NCBI GenBank assembly: GCA_050292235.1
Contig: JBNKLG010000021.1
Location: 1-38,188 of the forward strand
Direction of reading: 5' to 3'
DNA: 38,188 bases
Source of the DNA: JBNKLG01 sp050292235
GTDB lineage: Bacteria; Pseudomonadota; Gammaproteobacteria; Chromatiales; Chromatiaceae
The notes beneath the pieces were generated by a model. It worked only from the letters and a program-made list of their open reading frames with translations, did no database searches and was not told where the DNA came from. Position numbers and translations under genes: made by a program. Positions 25,943-33,824 of the stretch are shown one piece after another. Every line of letters begins with the position of its first letter. Position 1 is the first letter of the stretch.

Positions 25943-26961
25943 AGCTCCGTTTCGACCAGCTGGGGGATCAGCTCCAGCGTCAGCTGGCCCCGGTCTATCT
26001 GGTGACTGGAGATGAACCTTTACAACACAAAGAGGCAGCGGATGCCATTCGCGCTGCTGCCCGTCGGGCCGGTTGCCAGGAGCGCGAAGTGCTGGAGGTG
26101 GCCAAGGGCTTTGCCTGGGACCAACTGGCCGCAGAGGCCGGCAGTCGCTCGCTCTTTGCCGAGCGTCGTTTGCTGGAGCTCCGGCTCTCCTCCAATGCTA
26201 TTGGCCAGGAGGGCAGCAAGGCCCTGGCGGCCTATTGCGCCGAGCCTTCAGCCGATGTCATCTTGCTGGTTATCGGCCCCAAGCTGGAATCCCGTCAAAA
26301 CTCTGCCAAATGGGTCAAGGCCATTGAGCAGAATGGCGTTTGGCTGCCCCTCTGGCCGGTAGAGGCCAGTCAATTGCCCCGCTGGTTGGAACAAAGGCTA
26401 CGCACTAAGGGTCTGAATCCTGAACCCGGCGTTGCGGCAGCATTGGCAGAGCGGGTGGAGGGCAATCTGCTGGCTGCTGACCAGGAGATGGAGAAACTGC
26501 TTTTGCTCCAAGGCTCAGGTGCGTTGAGTGTTGACCAACTCATGGCGGCAGTGACCGATAGTGCCCGTTTTGATGTCTTTCTGCTGGTGGATGAGGTGCT
26601 GATGGGGCGGGTGCCCCGATTGTTGCGAATCCTGGCCGGGCTCAAGGCCGAGGGTGTGGCCGGGCAGATCATCCTTTGGGCTCTCGCCCGCGAGTTGCGG
26701 ACGCTCTATGGGATGGCGCTGGAGATGCAGCAAGGCCAATCCATGGATGCCCTGTTTCAGCGCCATCGGGTGTGGGAGAAACGTAAGCCGTCGGTTCGAG
26801 CCGCCTTGCAGCGGTTGTCGGTTCGGCAGTTGCAACAGGCCCTGGCTCTGGCGGCTGGCGTGGATCAGGCCATCAAGGGCTATCGGCGTCAGGCCTCGCC
26901 CTGGTTGCTGTTGGAACAACTCAGCTTGCGCATGGCGGGATGTGCCACCACCCCGGGATAG
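25939..26961 (+). CDS. holA: HolA, DNA polymerase III delta subunit
   Basis: Clamp-loader subunit that opens the beta clamp. The 340-residue protein has the family pattern: LAPVYLVTGDEPLQHKEAADAIR at the start, DVILLVIGPKLESRQ and the W-rich linker region, then helical domains with EKLLLLQG and DSARFDVFLLVDEVL. It starts at a GTG overlapping the lptE stop, suggesting translational coupling. In many relatives nadD follows; here the operon ends and the btaA unit begins 140 bp later. Confidence 0.95.
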   Translation: MKLRFDQLGDQLQRQLAPVYLVTGDEPLQHKEAADAIRAAARRAGCQEREVLEVAKGFAWDQLAAEAGSRSLFAERRLLELRLSSNAIGQEGSKALAAYCAEPSADVILLVIGPKLESRQNSAKWVKAIEQNGVWLPLWPVEASQLPRWLEQRLRTKGLNPEPGVAAALAERVEGNLLAADQEMEKLLLLQGSGALSVDQLMAAVTDSARFDVFLLVDEVLMGRVPRLLRILAGLKAEGVAGQIILWALARELRTLYGMALEMQQGQSMDALFQRHRVWEKRKPSVRAALQRLSVRQLQQALALAAGVDQAIKGYRRQASPWLLLEQLSLRMAGCATTPG

Positions 26962-27000
26962 CAGGTGACCTGAGACTTTTCCGCTGATTTAAATCCCATT

Positions 27001-27034
27001 CTGACAATATTTTTTCACCTATACGTGATATATA
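27001..27034 (+). promoter_or_regulatory. Candidate Pho box and -10 upstream of btaA
   Basis: CTGACAA-TATT-TTTTCAC (27001-27018) has the two-heptamer, AT-spacer layout of the PhoB box, with about 5/7 matches in each half to CTGTCAT/CTGTCAC. TATATA (27029-27034) lies 10 bp further, where PhoB-dependent promoters have the -10. It is 67 bp before the btaA start. btaAB genes are phosphate-starvation genes in other bacteria, which is why this match was sought; on sequence alone it is moderate. Confidence 0.4.
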
Positions 27035-27101
27035 TGCGCCAACCTGACTCTGATTTATCCCACCTCTTGGCCCTTGGTGCCATTCAGTTCGAGGTTTATT
27101 T

Positions 27102-28295
27102 GTGACTCCCAAAACGGCCCTTTCTGACCGATTCCATCAAAGGATCTTCAACTCTCTCTACCAGCGCTCTCTGGTCTATAACACCTGCTGGGAAGATCCT
27201 GCGGTAGATCGGGATGCCCTTCGTATCGGCCAGGATGACCGCATGTTGGTCATCACCAGTGCCGGTTGCAATGTCCTGGATTATGCCCTCTGCGGCCCCT
27301 GTCATATCGACGCGGTGGACGCCAATCCACGCCAGACAGCTCTGTTGGAACTGAAATTAAGTGGCATTCGCCACCTGGGTTTTGATGACTTCTTCGGTTT
27401 TTTTGGCGATGGCATGCATCGCCACGCTCGGGAAATCTACCGTGATGCCTTACGGGCGGACCTCTCACCTTTTGCCCAGGCGTATTGGGACAAACGCATC
27501 AAGTGGTTTGAGCCCAAGGGGAGCAGTTTCTTTTATTACGGCCTCTCCGGGCTGGTGGCGCGGGGCTTTCGCAGTTTTCTCAGGATGCGTCCCAAGTTGC
27601 GTGCGGGTATCCACTCGCTCTATGAGACCAAAACCATCGGCCAACAACGGGATCGCTACGACAGCCATGTGGCCCCCTACCTCTGGAGCAGAGGGGTGAA
27701 CTGGGCCATCTCCCGCCCCCTGACCATGAGTCTTCTGGGCGTGCCCCATCCCCAGCGCGAAGAGGTGGTGCGCAGCCATGTCAACGGCATCGCCGGTTTC
27801 GTGCGTGAGGCCATTGATTACGTCTTTCGCACTCTACCGGTGGGGGACAACTATTTTTGGGCGGTCTACATCTATGGCAAATATACCCGCGATTGCTGTC
27901 CAGAATACCTCAAGCCCAACAATTTCACTGCCCTGAAAAACGGACTGGCGGATCGCATCTCGGCCCATACCTGTACCGTTACCGATTTTCTGCAGAGTCA
28001 CGAAGAGAAGATCTCGCGCTTTGTTTTGCTGGACCACATGGATTGGATGAGCGCCTACTATCCCGATGCCCTGGTGGAGGAGTGGGAGGCGATCATGGAT
28101 CGAGCAACGCCCGATGCCCGTTTGATCTTCCGCAGCGCCCATCCCACCCCTGAATATCTGGGACGACTGATGCTGCCGGGTCGGGGCAGTCTGACCGATT
28201 TTCTCGGCTTTGAAGATGAGCTGGCCGAGGAACTCACCCTGCGTGACCGCGTACACACCTACGCCGGTTTTCACATCGCCCATCTGACGGCTTAA
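27102..28295 (+). CDS. btaA: BtaA, SAM:diacylglycerol 3-amino-3-carboxypropyltransferase
   Basis: First enzyme of betaine lipid (DGTS) synthesis: it moves the aminocarboxypropyl group of SAM onto diacylglycerol to give diacylglycerylhomoserine. The 397-residue protein matches the DUF3419/BtaA family: LVYNTCWEDPAVDRDAL near the start, a SAM-fold segment ITSAGCNVLDYALCGP with VDANPRQTALLELK, and FVLLDHMDWM with RVHTYAGFHIA near the end. It begins at a GTG with GAGG 7 nt upstream. The ATG of btaB follows its stop by one base. It is probably membrane-associated, acting on membrane diacylglycerol. Confidence 0.92.
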   Translation: MTPKTALSDRFHQRIFNSLYQRSLVYNTCWEDPAVDRDALRIGQDDRMLVITSAGCNVLDYALCGPCHIDAVDANPRQTALLELKLSGIRHLGFDDFFGFFGDGMHRHAREIYRDALRADLSPFAQAYWDKRIKWFEPKGSSFFYYGLSGLVARGFRSFLRMRPKLRAGIHSLYETKTIGQQRDRYDSHVAPYLWSRGVNWAISRPLTMSLLGVPHPQREEVVRSHVNGIAGFVREAIDYVFRTLPVGDNYFWAVYIYGKYTRDCCPEYLKPNNFTALKNGLADRISAHTCTVTDFLQSHEEKISRFVLLDHMDWMSAYYPDALVEEWEAIMDRATPDARLIFRSAHPTPEYLGRLMLPGRGSLTDFLGFEDELAEELTLRDRVHTYAGFHIAHLTA

Positions 28296-28296
28296 G

Positions 28297-29034
28297 ATGA
28301 GTCTGGCCAGCGAAGCCCGGGTACTCTGGTCGCTGCTGCGGGGCCAGCCCAGTGGTGGTGACCATGCGGATCGCCTGGCGGCCTTCTACGGTCCCCAGGC
28401 AGCCCACTATGATGCTTTTCGTGAGCGTTTGCTACAGGGTCGGGGCGAGCTGTTGCAGGGGCTTTGGCAGCGCCTGGAGGCCGAGGCCAACCCTGCGCCA
28501 AAGCTACTGGAGTTGGGGGCGGGCACCGGCCACAACCTAAGCTATCTGGGGGATACGGTGGATCGCTTTGCCCGGATCGATCTGGTGGATCTCTGTGAAC
28601 CCCTGCTGGAGCAGGCCCGGCTCAAATGGCAGGGTCATGAGCAGATCCACATCCACGGGGGGGATGCCACGATTTTTCATACTCCGTCACCCGTCGATGC
28701 TGTCTATTTTTCCTACTCTCTGACCATGATCCCTAACTGGTTCCAGGCGATTGAGAACGCCATCGACAACCTCAAGCCCGGTGGCTGGCTGGGGGTAGTC
28801 GATTTCTATGTGGCGCGCAAACATCCGGCCCCAGGTGCAGCCCGGCACAACGGCTTTACCCGCCACTTCTGGCCGATGTGGTTTGCCCATGACGGGGTGC
28901 GCCCCAATCAGGACCTCTTACCCTATCTGCAAAGCCGATTGCGTCAGGAGTCATTACAGGAGTTACGTGCCAAGGTGCCTTATCTGCCTGGTATTCGGGT
29001 GCCATACTTTGTTTTTGTCGGTCAGAAAACCTAA
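28297..29034 (+). CDS. btaB: BtaB, diacylglycerylhomoserine N-methyltransferase
   Basis: Adds three methyl groups from SAM to the homoserine nitrogen, completing DGTS. A 245-residue class I methyltransferase with the SAM loop LLELGAGTGHNLSYLG, the acidic residue of strand 2 (IDLVDLCEPLL) and the post-methyltransferase strand GGWLGVVDFYVARK. The RHFWPMWFAHDGV segment and immediate linkage to btaA support BtaB rather than a generic methyltransferase. An esterase gene follows 10 nt downstream. Confidence 0.9.
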   Translation: MSLASEARVLWSLLRGQPSGGDHADRLAAFYGPQAAHYDAFRERLLQGRGELLQGLWQRLEAEANPAPKLLELGAGTGHNLSYLGDTVDRFARIDLVDLCEPLLEQARLKWQGHEQIHIHGGDATIFHTPSPVDAVYFSYSLTMIPNWFQAIENAIDNLKPGGWLGVVDFYVARKHPAPGAARHNGFTRHFWPMWFAHDGVRPNQDLLPYLQSRLRQESLQELRAKVPYLPGIRVPYFVFVGQKT

Positions 29035-29044
29035 GTCTTAGCCT

Positions 29045-29824
29045 ATGCAGTTGCATTACCGAGAATATGGAACCCCAAACGGGCAGCCGCCGCCGGTGGT
29101 AATGCTGCATGGCCTGCTGGGCTCCTCCGGTAACTGGCAGTTGATCGCCAAGCGTTTGGTCGAGGAGGGTCACTATTGTCTGGTGCCTGATCTGCGCAAT
29201 CACGGTCGTTCCCCCCATGACGAGGCTATGGACTATCCGTTGATGGCGGGCGATCTGTTGCGATTGTTAGACGATCAGGAGTGGGACAGCGCGACCCTGG
29301 TGGGCCACAGTATGGGGGCCAAAGTGGCGATGTGGATGGCCCTGAGCTATCCGCAACGGGTGGCACAACTGGTTTCGGCTGATATGGTGCCAGGCCTAAG
29401 CCATAACCGCTTCAGTCCCATCTTTGATGCCATGCTGTCGTTGAACCTCAGTACCTTGCAGTCACGGCAACAGGCGGATGATTGGCTGGCCACTTCATTG
29501 GATAACCCGCTGTTGCGGCAGTATCTGTTGCAAAATTTGGTACGAGAGGAAGAGACCTGGCGCTGGCGGGTGAATCTGCGGGTCTTGGATAGCTGTCTGA
29601 ATAAGCTGCTGGATTTTCCAGAGGTGGAGCCGGGTCGCCAGTTTCAGGGTGAGACCCTCTTTCTTTATGGCGGCGAGTCGGACTATGTCACCGATACGGC
29701 TGCTCCCCGCATTCGCGAGCTCTTCCCTTATCACCGGTTACGCGCCATTCCCGGTGCCGGCCATTGGGTCTACTCTGACCAGCCAGAAGTCTTTGCCAGT
29801 GCCTTGCTGAACTTCCTCTCCTAG
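29045..29824 (+). CDS. YbfF-like alpha/beta-hydrolase (esterase)
   Basis: A 259-residue alpha/beta hydrolase close to the YbfF esterase group. It shows the oxyanion segment MLHGLLGSSGNW, the nucleophile elbow GHSMGAK, the acid in GGESDYV and the His in GAGHWVYSDQP, so the triad is complete. YbfF-type enzymes cleave short acyl esters and acyl-CoA in vitro; the natural substrate is unknown. It probably shares the btaAB transcript (10-nt gap), so a role in lipid turnover is possible, but that is only positional inference. Confidence 0.87.
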   Translation: MQLHYREYGTPNGQPPPVVMLHGLLGSSGNWQLIAKRLVEEGHYCLVPDLRNHGRSPHDEAMDYPLMAGDLLRLLDDQEWDSATLVGHSMGAKVAMWMALSYPQRVAQLVSADMVPGLSHNRFSPIFDAMLSLNLSTLQSRQQADDWLATSLDNPLLRQYLLQNLVREEETWRWRVNLRVLDSCLNKLLDFPEVEPGRQFQGETLFLYGGESDYVTDTAAPRIRELFPYHRLRAIPGAGHWVYSDQPEVFASALLNFLS

Positions 29825-29832
29825 CTCAGCTA

Positions 29833-29851
29833 CCGCACAAAGAGGGTGCGG
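29833..29851. other. Stem-loop after the btaAB-esterase unit
   Basis: CCGCAC and GTGCGG form a perfect 6-bp stem with a 7-nt loop, 8 nt after the esterase stop. No T-tract follows, so it may be a weak terminator or an mRNA-stabilising hairpin. Confidence 0.35.
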
Positions 29852-29945
29852 GAAACGAAAAATGTTCTACTGTTGCATTGAATGAAGTCGCTTGTTTTTC
29901 GCCAAACTTTTTCCCTGAATACAGTATCCGGGTCAGGAGCCAGCT

Positions 29946-31403
29946 ATGAGTTTGATCTCTGCCATCCCCATGCTCAAAGAGCGCCGTACCAAGATTCTCT
30001 CCACCCTGGGGCCGGCTTCCAATACCGGGTCGACCCTGGCTGCGCTGGTCGATGCGGGGGCCGATGTCTTCCGACTCAACATGTCCCATGGGGACCATTC
30101 GGGCCATCGCGAAACCTACCATCTGGCACGTAAGGCAGCGGAGAATGCCAACCGGACCATCGCCATCGTCGCCGATCTCTGTGGTCCCAAAATTCGTGTT
30201 GGTCGATTGGCCGGGGGAGCCATCGAACTCAAGGGTCAGGAGAAGGTTGTCGTGACCACCCGTGATGTCATCGGCGAGTCTGGCCTCATCCCCTGTGGCT
30301 ATCAGGATCTGGCTGCCGATGTCTCGCCGGGTTCGCGCATTCTGATGGACGATGGCCTCATGGAATTGATGGTGGAAAATGTAGATGAGACCGAGATCCA
30401 GTGTCAGGTGATTCGTGGCGGTTTGCTGCGTGAGCGCAAGGGGATGAATCTGCCCAATGTTCGGGTATCAGCACCTTCGGTCACGGAAAAAGACCGCGAA
30501 GACGCCATCTTCGCCATGGATCTGGGGGTGGACTTTCTGGCCCTCTCCTTTGTGCGAGAGGCCAAGGATGTCCGGGACCTGCGCAGCCTCATCAGCACTC
30601 ATGGCAGCAAGGTCAACATCATCGCCAAGATCGAGCGCCCAGAGGCGCTGGATAATATTGATGAAATTCTTAAAGAGGCCGACGCCATCATGGTGGCTCG
30701 CGGTGATCTGGGGGTAGAACTGCCGCCAGAAGAGGTGCCTCTGGTTCAGGAGCTGCTGATCAACCGGGCCCATCAAGTGAACAAACCGGTGATTGTCGCC
30801 ACCCAGATGCTGGAATCCATGGTCGAACACGCTCTGCCCACTCGGGCCGAAGTTTCTGATGTCTCCCGCGCTGTGCGCCACGGCGTAGATGCCGTCATGC
30901 TCTCGGCTGAGACCGCTGCCGGAAAGTACCCGGTACAATCTGTACGGATGATGGACCGCATTGCCCGTCAGACCGAGGCTCACATGGCGCAAAAGGGCCG
31001 CTACGGCAGTATCAATCGAGTGGCCGAAAGTGAACGCCCTCTGCCCGTTGAGGTGGCCGCCGCCCGTTCTGTAGCGTTGCTGACGCTAGATCTCAAAATC
31101 AAGGCCGTCGTAGTGATCTCTCAGACCGGCGTTACCGCCGCCATTGTCAGTTCGACCCGGCCAGCGGCCCCGGTGCTGGCCGTCTCTACCGTGTCCGACG
31201 CGGTCAGCCGTATGAACCTCATGTGGGGTGTCATGCCGCGCCTGGCGGAATCCAGCTGCTTTGACAGTCCTGAAACCATGGCACGACGCCTCGTGGAAGA
31301 GACCAAAGTGGCCGAGGTGGGCGATAAGGTATTATTGGCGCGGGGCTTCCGGGCCGAGGAGGGGGAGCAGAATCACCCTTCGGTGACGATTTTGACGATT
31401 TGA
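29946..31403 (+). CDS. pyk: Pyruvate kinase
   Basis: Converts phosphoenolpyruvate and ADP to pyruvate and ATP. The 485-residue protein has RRTKILSTLGPAS at the start, the substrate/K+ site FRLNMSHGDH, the active-site block IIAKIERPEALDNIDEIL, VARGDLGVELP and KPVIVATQMLESM, with ADVSDVSRAV-like EVSDVSRAVRHGVDAVMLSAETAAG following. The C-terminal allosteric domain is complete. AGGAG lies 6 nt before the ATG. It stands alone, after a 121-bp gap from the esterase gene. Confidence 0.97.
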   Translation: MSLISAIPMLKERRTKILSTLGPASNTGSTLAALVDAGADVFRLNMSHGDHSGHRETYHLARKAAENANRTIAIVADLCGPKIRVGRLAGGAIELKGQEKVVVTTRDVIGESGLIPCGYQDLAADVSPGSRILMDDGLMELMVENVDETEIQCQVIRGGLLRERKGMNLPNVRVSAPSVTEKDREDAIFAMDLGVDFLALSFVREAKDVRDLRSLISTHGSKVNIIAKIERPEALDNIDEILKEADAIMVARGDLGVELPPEEVPLVQELLINRAHQVNKPVIVATQMLESMVEHALPTRAEVSDVSRAVRHGVDAVMLSAETAAGKYPVQSVRMMDRIARQTEAHMAQKGRYGSINRVAESERPLPVEVAAARSVALLTLDLKIKAVVVISQTGVTAAIVSSTRPAAPVLAVSTVSDAVSRMNLMWGVMPRLAESSCFDSPETMARRLVEETKVAEVGDKVLLARGFRAEEGEQNHPSVTILTI

Positions 31404-31528
31404 GAAGCCGGTGAAGGCGGGTGTTCGAGCCTCCTATATTTGTCAGCTAAGCTTCCAGGTTTATGCTGTTCAGTGAATATTGAGAGGCTGGTTGAGCCAT
31501 TCTGTACCGGTTGGGAAAAGGGATAAAA

Positions 31529-32536
31529 ATGAGTAAAGATGAAGAGATAAAAATAAAACAACCACCAGTATTGTTTGGTAAGTCCCAAAAAATTATCCAT
31601 GAAATCGAAAGAGTGCTGGATGGCACATTGATTACTTACTGGAATAATTCACGGGGAGAGGTTTGTGATAATGATGTTGTTGCATTTTATGAGCTTCTGG
31701 AGACGATTGGGCCCCAACAGAAAATATATTTTTTCATAAAATCGGATGGCGGCCATGGGCAGGCATCTTTGAGAATTATTAATTTAATCAGACAGTATTG
31801 TCAGGAACTCATTGCATTGGTCCCTTTGGAGTGCGCGTCTGCTGCAACCATCATGGCTATAGGGGCAAATGAGGTCCGTATGGGGCCAATGGCATACTTG
31901 ACGGCGGTTGATACATCATTAACGCATGATTTGTCCCCTATCGATAGAGATAATGATAGGGTAAGTGTGAGTTTGGATGAGTTAAATCGAATCATCAAGC
32001 TTTGGCAAAAAGAAAAATCGAAAGAGGCAGAAAACCCTTACAAGTCGCTATTTGAATATGTTCATCCGCTTGTTATTGGTGCGGTAGATAGGGCGGAGTC
32101 TCTTTCTATTATGCTTTGCAGGGAGCTGCTTTTATATCACATATCCGATGAGGAGAGGGCAACTGAAATTGCCACAACTTTAAACTCAAAGTATCCCTCG
32201 CATAGCTATCCAATCCTGTTGGAAGAGGCAAAAAAGATTGGCCTAAATGTAGATAAAATGTCCAAAGAAGTTAATGGATTGTTGCTTGAGTTGAATAAGA
32301 TATATAGTGAAATGGGGCAAAAGGCAACGACTGACTATAGCGAGATCAAGGCTCACGGTAACGAAATATTAAATATTTTAGAAGCGCGGAAACTGCAGAT
32401 CTATTTCCAGCAGGATAAGGACTGGTTTTATAGAACTGAAGAAAGAAGATGGGTAACGATGAATGACAATAGTGGCTGGAGAAAAATAGAAAAAATTAAC
32501 AATAAAATGAAAAAAACAATATTTCACATCGCCTGA
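31529..32536 (+). CDS. ClpP-class serine protease (SDH/SppA-like), soluble form
   Basis: A 335-residue protein of the ClpP/crotonase fold, closest by pattern to the serine dehydrogenase proteinase (SDH_sah) family. The oxyanion loop is KSDGGHGQA (about 71-79) and the nucleophile is Ser104 in ECASAATIMAIGANEVRMGP. Members of the family usually have an N-terminal membrane segment; none is visible here. The C-terminal ~100 residues are Lys/Glu-rich and helical and end in a Trp-rich stretch of unknown role. The ATG at 31529 follows AGGG. Its AT-rich codon use differs strikingly from pyk just upstream, pointing to transfer. The substrate is unknown. Confidence 0.75.
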   Translation: MSKDEEIKIKQPPVLFGKSQKIIHEIERVLDGTLITYWNNSRGEVCDNDVVAFYELLETIGPQQKIYFFIKSDGGHGQASLRIINLIRQYCQELIALVPLECASAATIMAIGANEVRMGPMAYLTAVDTSLTHDLSPIDRDNDRVSVSLDELNRIIKLWQKEKSKEAENPYKSLFEYVHPLVIGAVDRAESLSIMLCRELLLYHISDEERATEIATTLNSKYPSHSYPILLEEAKKIGLNVDKMSKEVNGLLLELNKIYSEMGQKATTDYSEIKAHGNEILNILEARKLQIYFQQDKDWFYRTEERRWVTMNDNSGWRKIEKINNKMKKTIFHIA

Positions 32537-32570
32537 TAAGCGAACATTGAGAGATTCGACCTGGTCTTCG

Positions 32571-32592
32571 GGAGAATTTGCCTCCTTTTTTT
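32571..32592 (+). terminator. Weak candidate terminator after the ClpP-class protease
   Basis: A short GGAG/CTCC stem with a 7-nt loop is followed by seven or eight T. The T-tract is good but the stem has only 4-5 pairs. Confidence 0.3.
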
Positions 32593-32596
32593 CTGC

Positions 32597-32612
32597 TGTG
32601 ATGGATATCACA
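32597..32612. promoter_or_regulatory. CRP-type operator, TGTGA-N6-TCACA
   Basis: Both half-sites match the core CRP consensus exactly and the spacer is the required 6 bp (TGGATA). It lies in the 212-bp gap between the protease and the orphan gene at 32749. A weak TTGGCC/TAGATA pair (32638-32667) would put the operator centre near -70 from the start of transcription, a position used by class I CRP promoters. A CRP-family gene with a matching recognition helix lies at 33825-34466. Confidence 0.7.
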
Positions 32613-32748
32613 TGAAATCCGGATTTATGTTACAGATTTGGCCAATCTTATGTTGCTGATTTAGATAGATTGCTCCCTTATTCTGATGCTTATGGCGGAG
32701 AGTTGATTACATTCCTGCCTATTGCCTTAGAATCAAGGAGAAGAGCAA

Positions 32749-33153
32749 ATGTCTATTGAAATCGTAAAATATGTTTCACCACAGGTGATGCGGCTGGATG
32801 AAGGCGGGGGCAATCCAGTGTTCTGCGCATCTGGAATAGTGATCGTTAATTTTAAAGGGAAGAGCAGAGACTGGGTGAGAGGAAGTGTGACGATTCCTAT
32901 CTCTGTTCCCCACCCGAGGGGGCGCTGGTTCAAGGTAAAGGAAGGCGCAGGCCTGGCAACGTTGAATGCAATAGCCAATGAGAAAGAATCGATGGATGCT
33001 GGCTGGGCAGTGGATTCAACACAGGTGCCCTCAAATGCCTCTTTTAGGGTGGAAACGAAGATTGCGGTCAGGGATAAAGATGGCTGGCTTTATCGTATTG
33101 GGTACTATGCGACGGCAAAGGGCAGTTACGAGGAATCGTTGTTGCCAAAGTGA
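32749..33153 (+). CDS. Orphan protein of unknown function
   Basis: A 134-residue protein I do not recognise. There is no signal peptide or membrane helix. It contains several beta-type segments (FCASGIVIVNF, DWVRGSVTIPISVP, FRVETKIAVRDKDGWLYRIGYYAT), suggesting a small beta-sandwich cytosolic protein; this is inference. AAGGAG lies 8 nt before the ATG, a strong ribosome site. The CRP-type operator is 137 bp upstream. It lies between two accessory genes and could be transcribed together with the following one, 84 nt away. Confidence 0.65.
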   Translation: MSIEIVKYVSPQVMRLDEGGGNPVFCASGIVIVNFKGKSRDWVRGSVTIPISVPHPRGRWFKVKEGAGLATLNAIANEKESMDAGWAVDSTQVPSNASFRVETKIAVRDKDGWLYRIGYYATAKGSYEESLLPK

Positions 33154-33237
33154 TTGCTGGGCTAATTCTGTGTCTGCCAAAAGAAGAGTCATCAACGCCA
33201 AAACTTAATTTTTTAATCAGGTTGAAGAGGGCGCCAA

Positions 33238-33798
33238 ATGAAAAGGCTTATCTGGGTAGTGTTGCCACTCATGTTTTGGGCTGAAAAGGCGGTATGTCTA
33301 ACCCCACCACTTTTTGGTGAGGTGCAAGGGATTGCCGAAAATGATGTCCTCAATGTGCGGGCGGATCTGGATCCGTTGGCCAAAAAGGTTGGCTCGCTGC
33401 CGTTAAAGGCGCGGGTTGGCGTAGATCGTTGCCAGCAAAAGGGGCGATCCCTCTGGTGTAAAGTCTATCCTCTGGCCCAAAACAATTATGAAGACTATGG
33501 ATCTGGCAGCCCTTCCGGTTGGGTGAATGCGCACTATCTCCAGCAGGTCAACAGGGGCTATGTGCTGGTCGACGGCGTTGGGAACTGTGGTTATGCCCTG
33601 GACTGTGATGCAGACGCTTGTCGTGTGGTCACTGCCGTGCAGTTTGGTGGTGAGAAAGCCATGGGATTAACCATAGCGAAATATGCCAGGGCGTCCTTAC
33701 GTGGCGAAAGCAATTTTGGTGCAGCAGCCGAAGATGCAGAGGGATATTGTGCGAACGGCAAATGGATAGAGGACTATCTTTCTACCAGCCAAGAATGA
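33238..33798 (+). CDS. Exported cysteine-rich SH3b-like protein
   Basis: A 186-residue protein with a signal peptide (MKRLIWVVLPLMFWAEKAVC). Residues about 30-100 resemble a bacterial SH3 domain: VLNVRADLDPLAKKVGSLPLK, a middle CQQKGRSLWCKV and a closing GWVNAHYL. The second half is unassigned and Cys-rich (NCGYALDCDADACRVV, GYCANGKW), so several disulfides are likely in the periplasm. SH3b domains often bind cell wall or act as modules in wall enzymes; no catalytic motif is seen. Convergent with the CRP-family gene, 26 bp away. Confidence 0.72.
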   Translation: MKRLIWVVLPLMFWAEKAVCLTPPLFGEVQGIAENDVLNVRADLDPLAKKVGSLPLKARVGVDRCQQKGRSLWCKVYPLAQNNYEDYGSGSPSGWVNAHYLQQVNRGYVLVDGVGNCGYALDCDADACRVVTAVQFGGEKAMGLTIAKYARASLRGESNFGAAAEDAEGYCANGKWIEDYLSTSQE

Positions 33799-33824
33799 GT
33801 TCGAACAAATCGCGCCAAGTTGCT

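Noticed and set aside
32703..32733. TTGATT/TAGAAT promoter for the orphan gene at 32749
   Set aside because: The spacer is 19 bp, and transcription would begin inside the AAGGAG ribosome site, leaving no usable leader.
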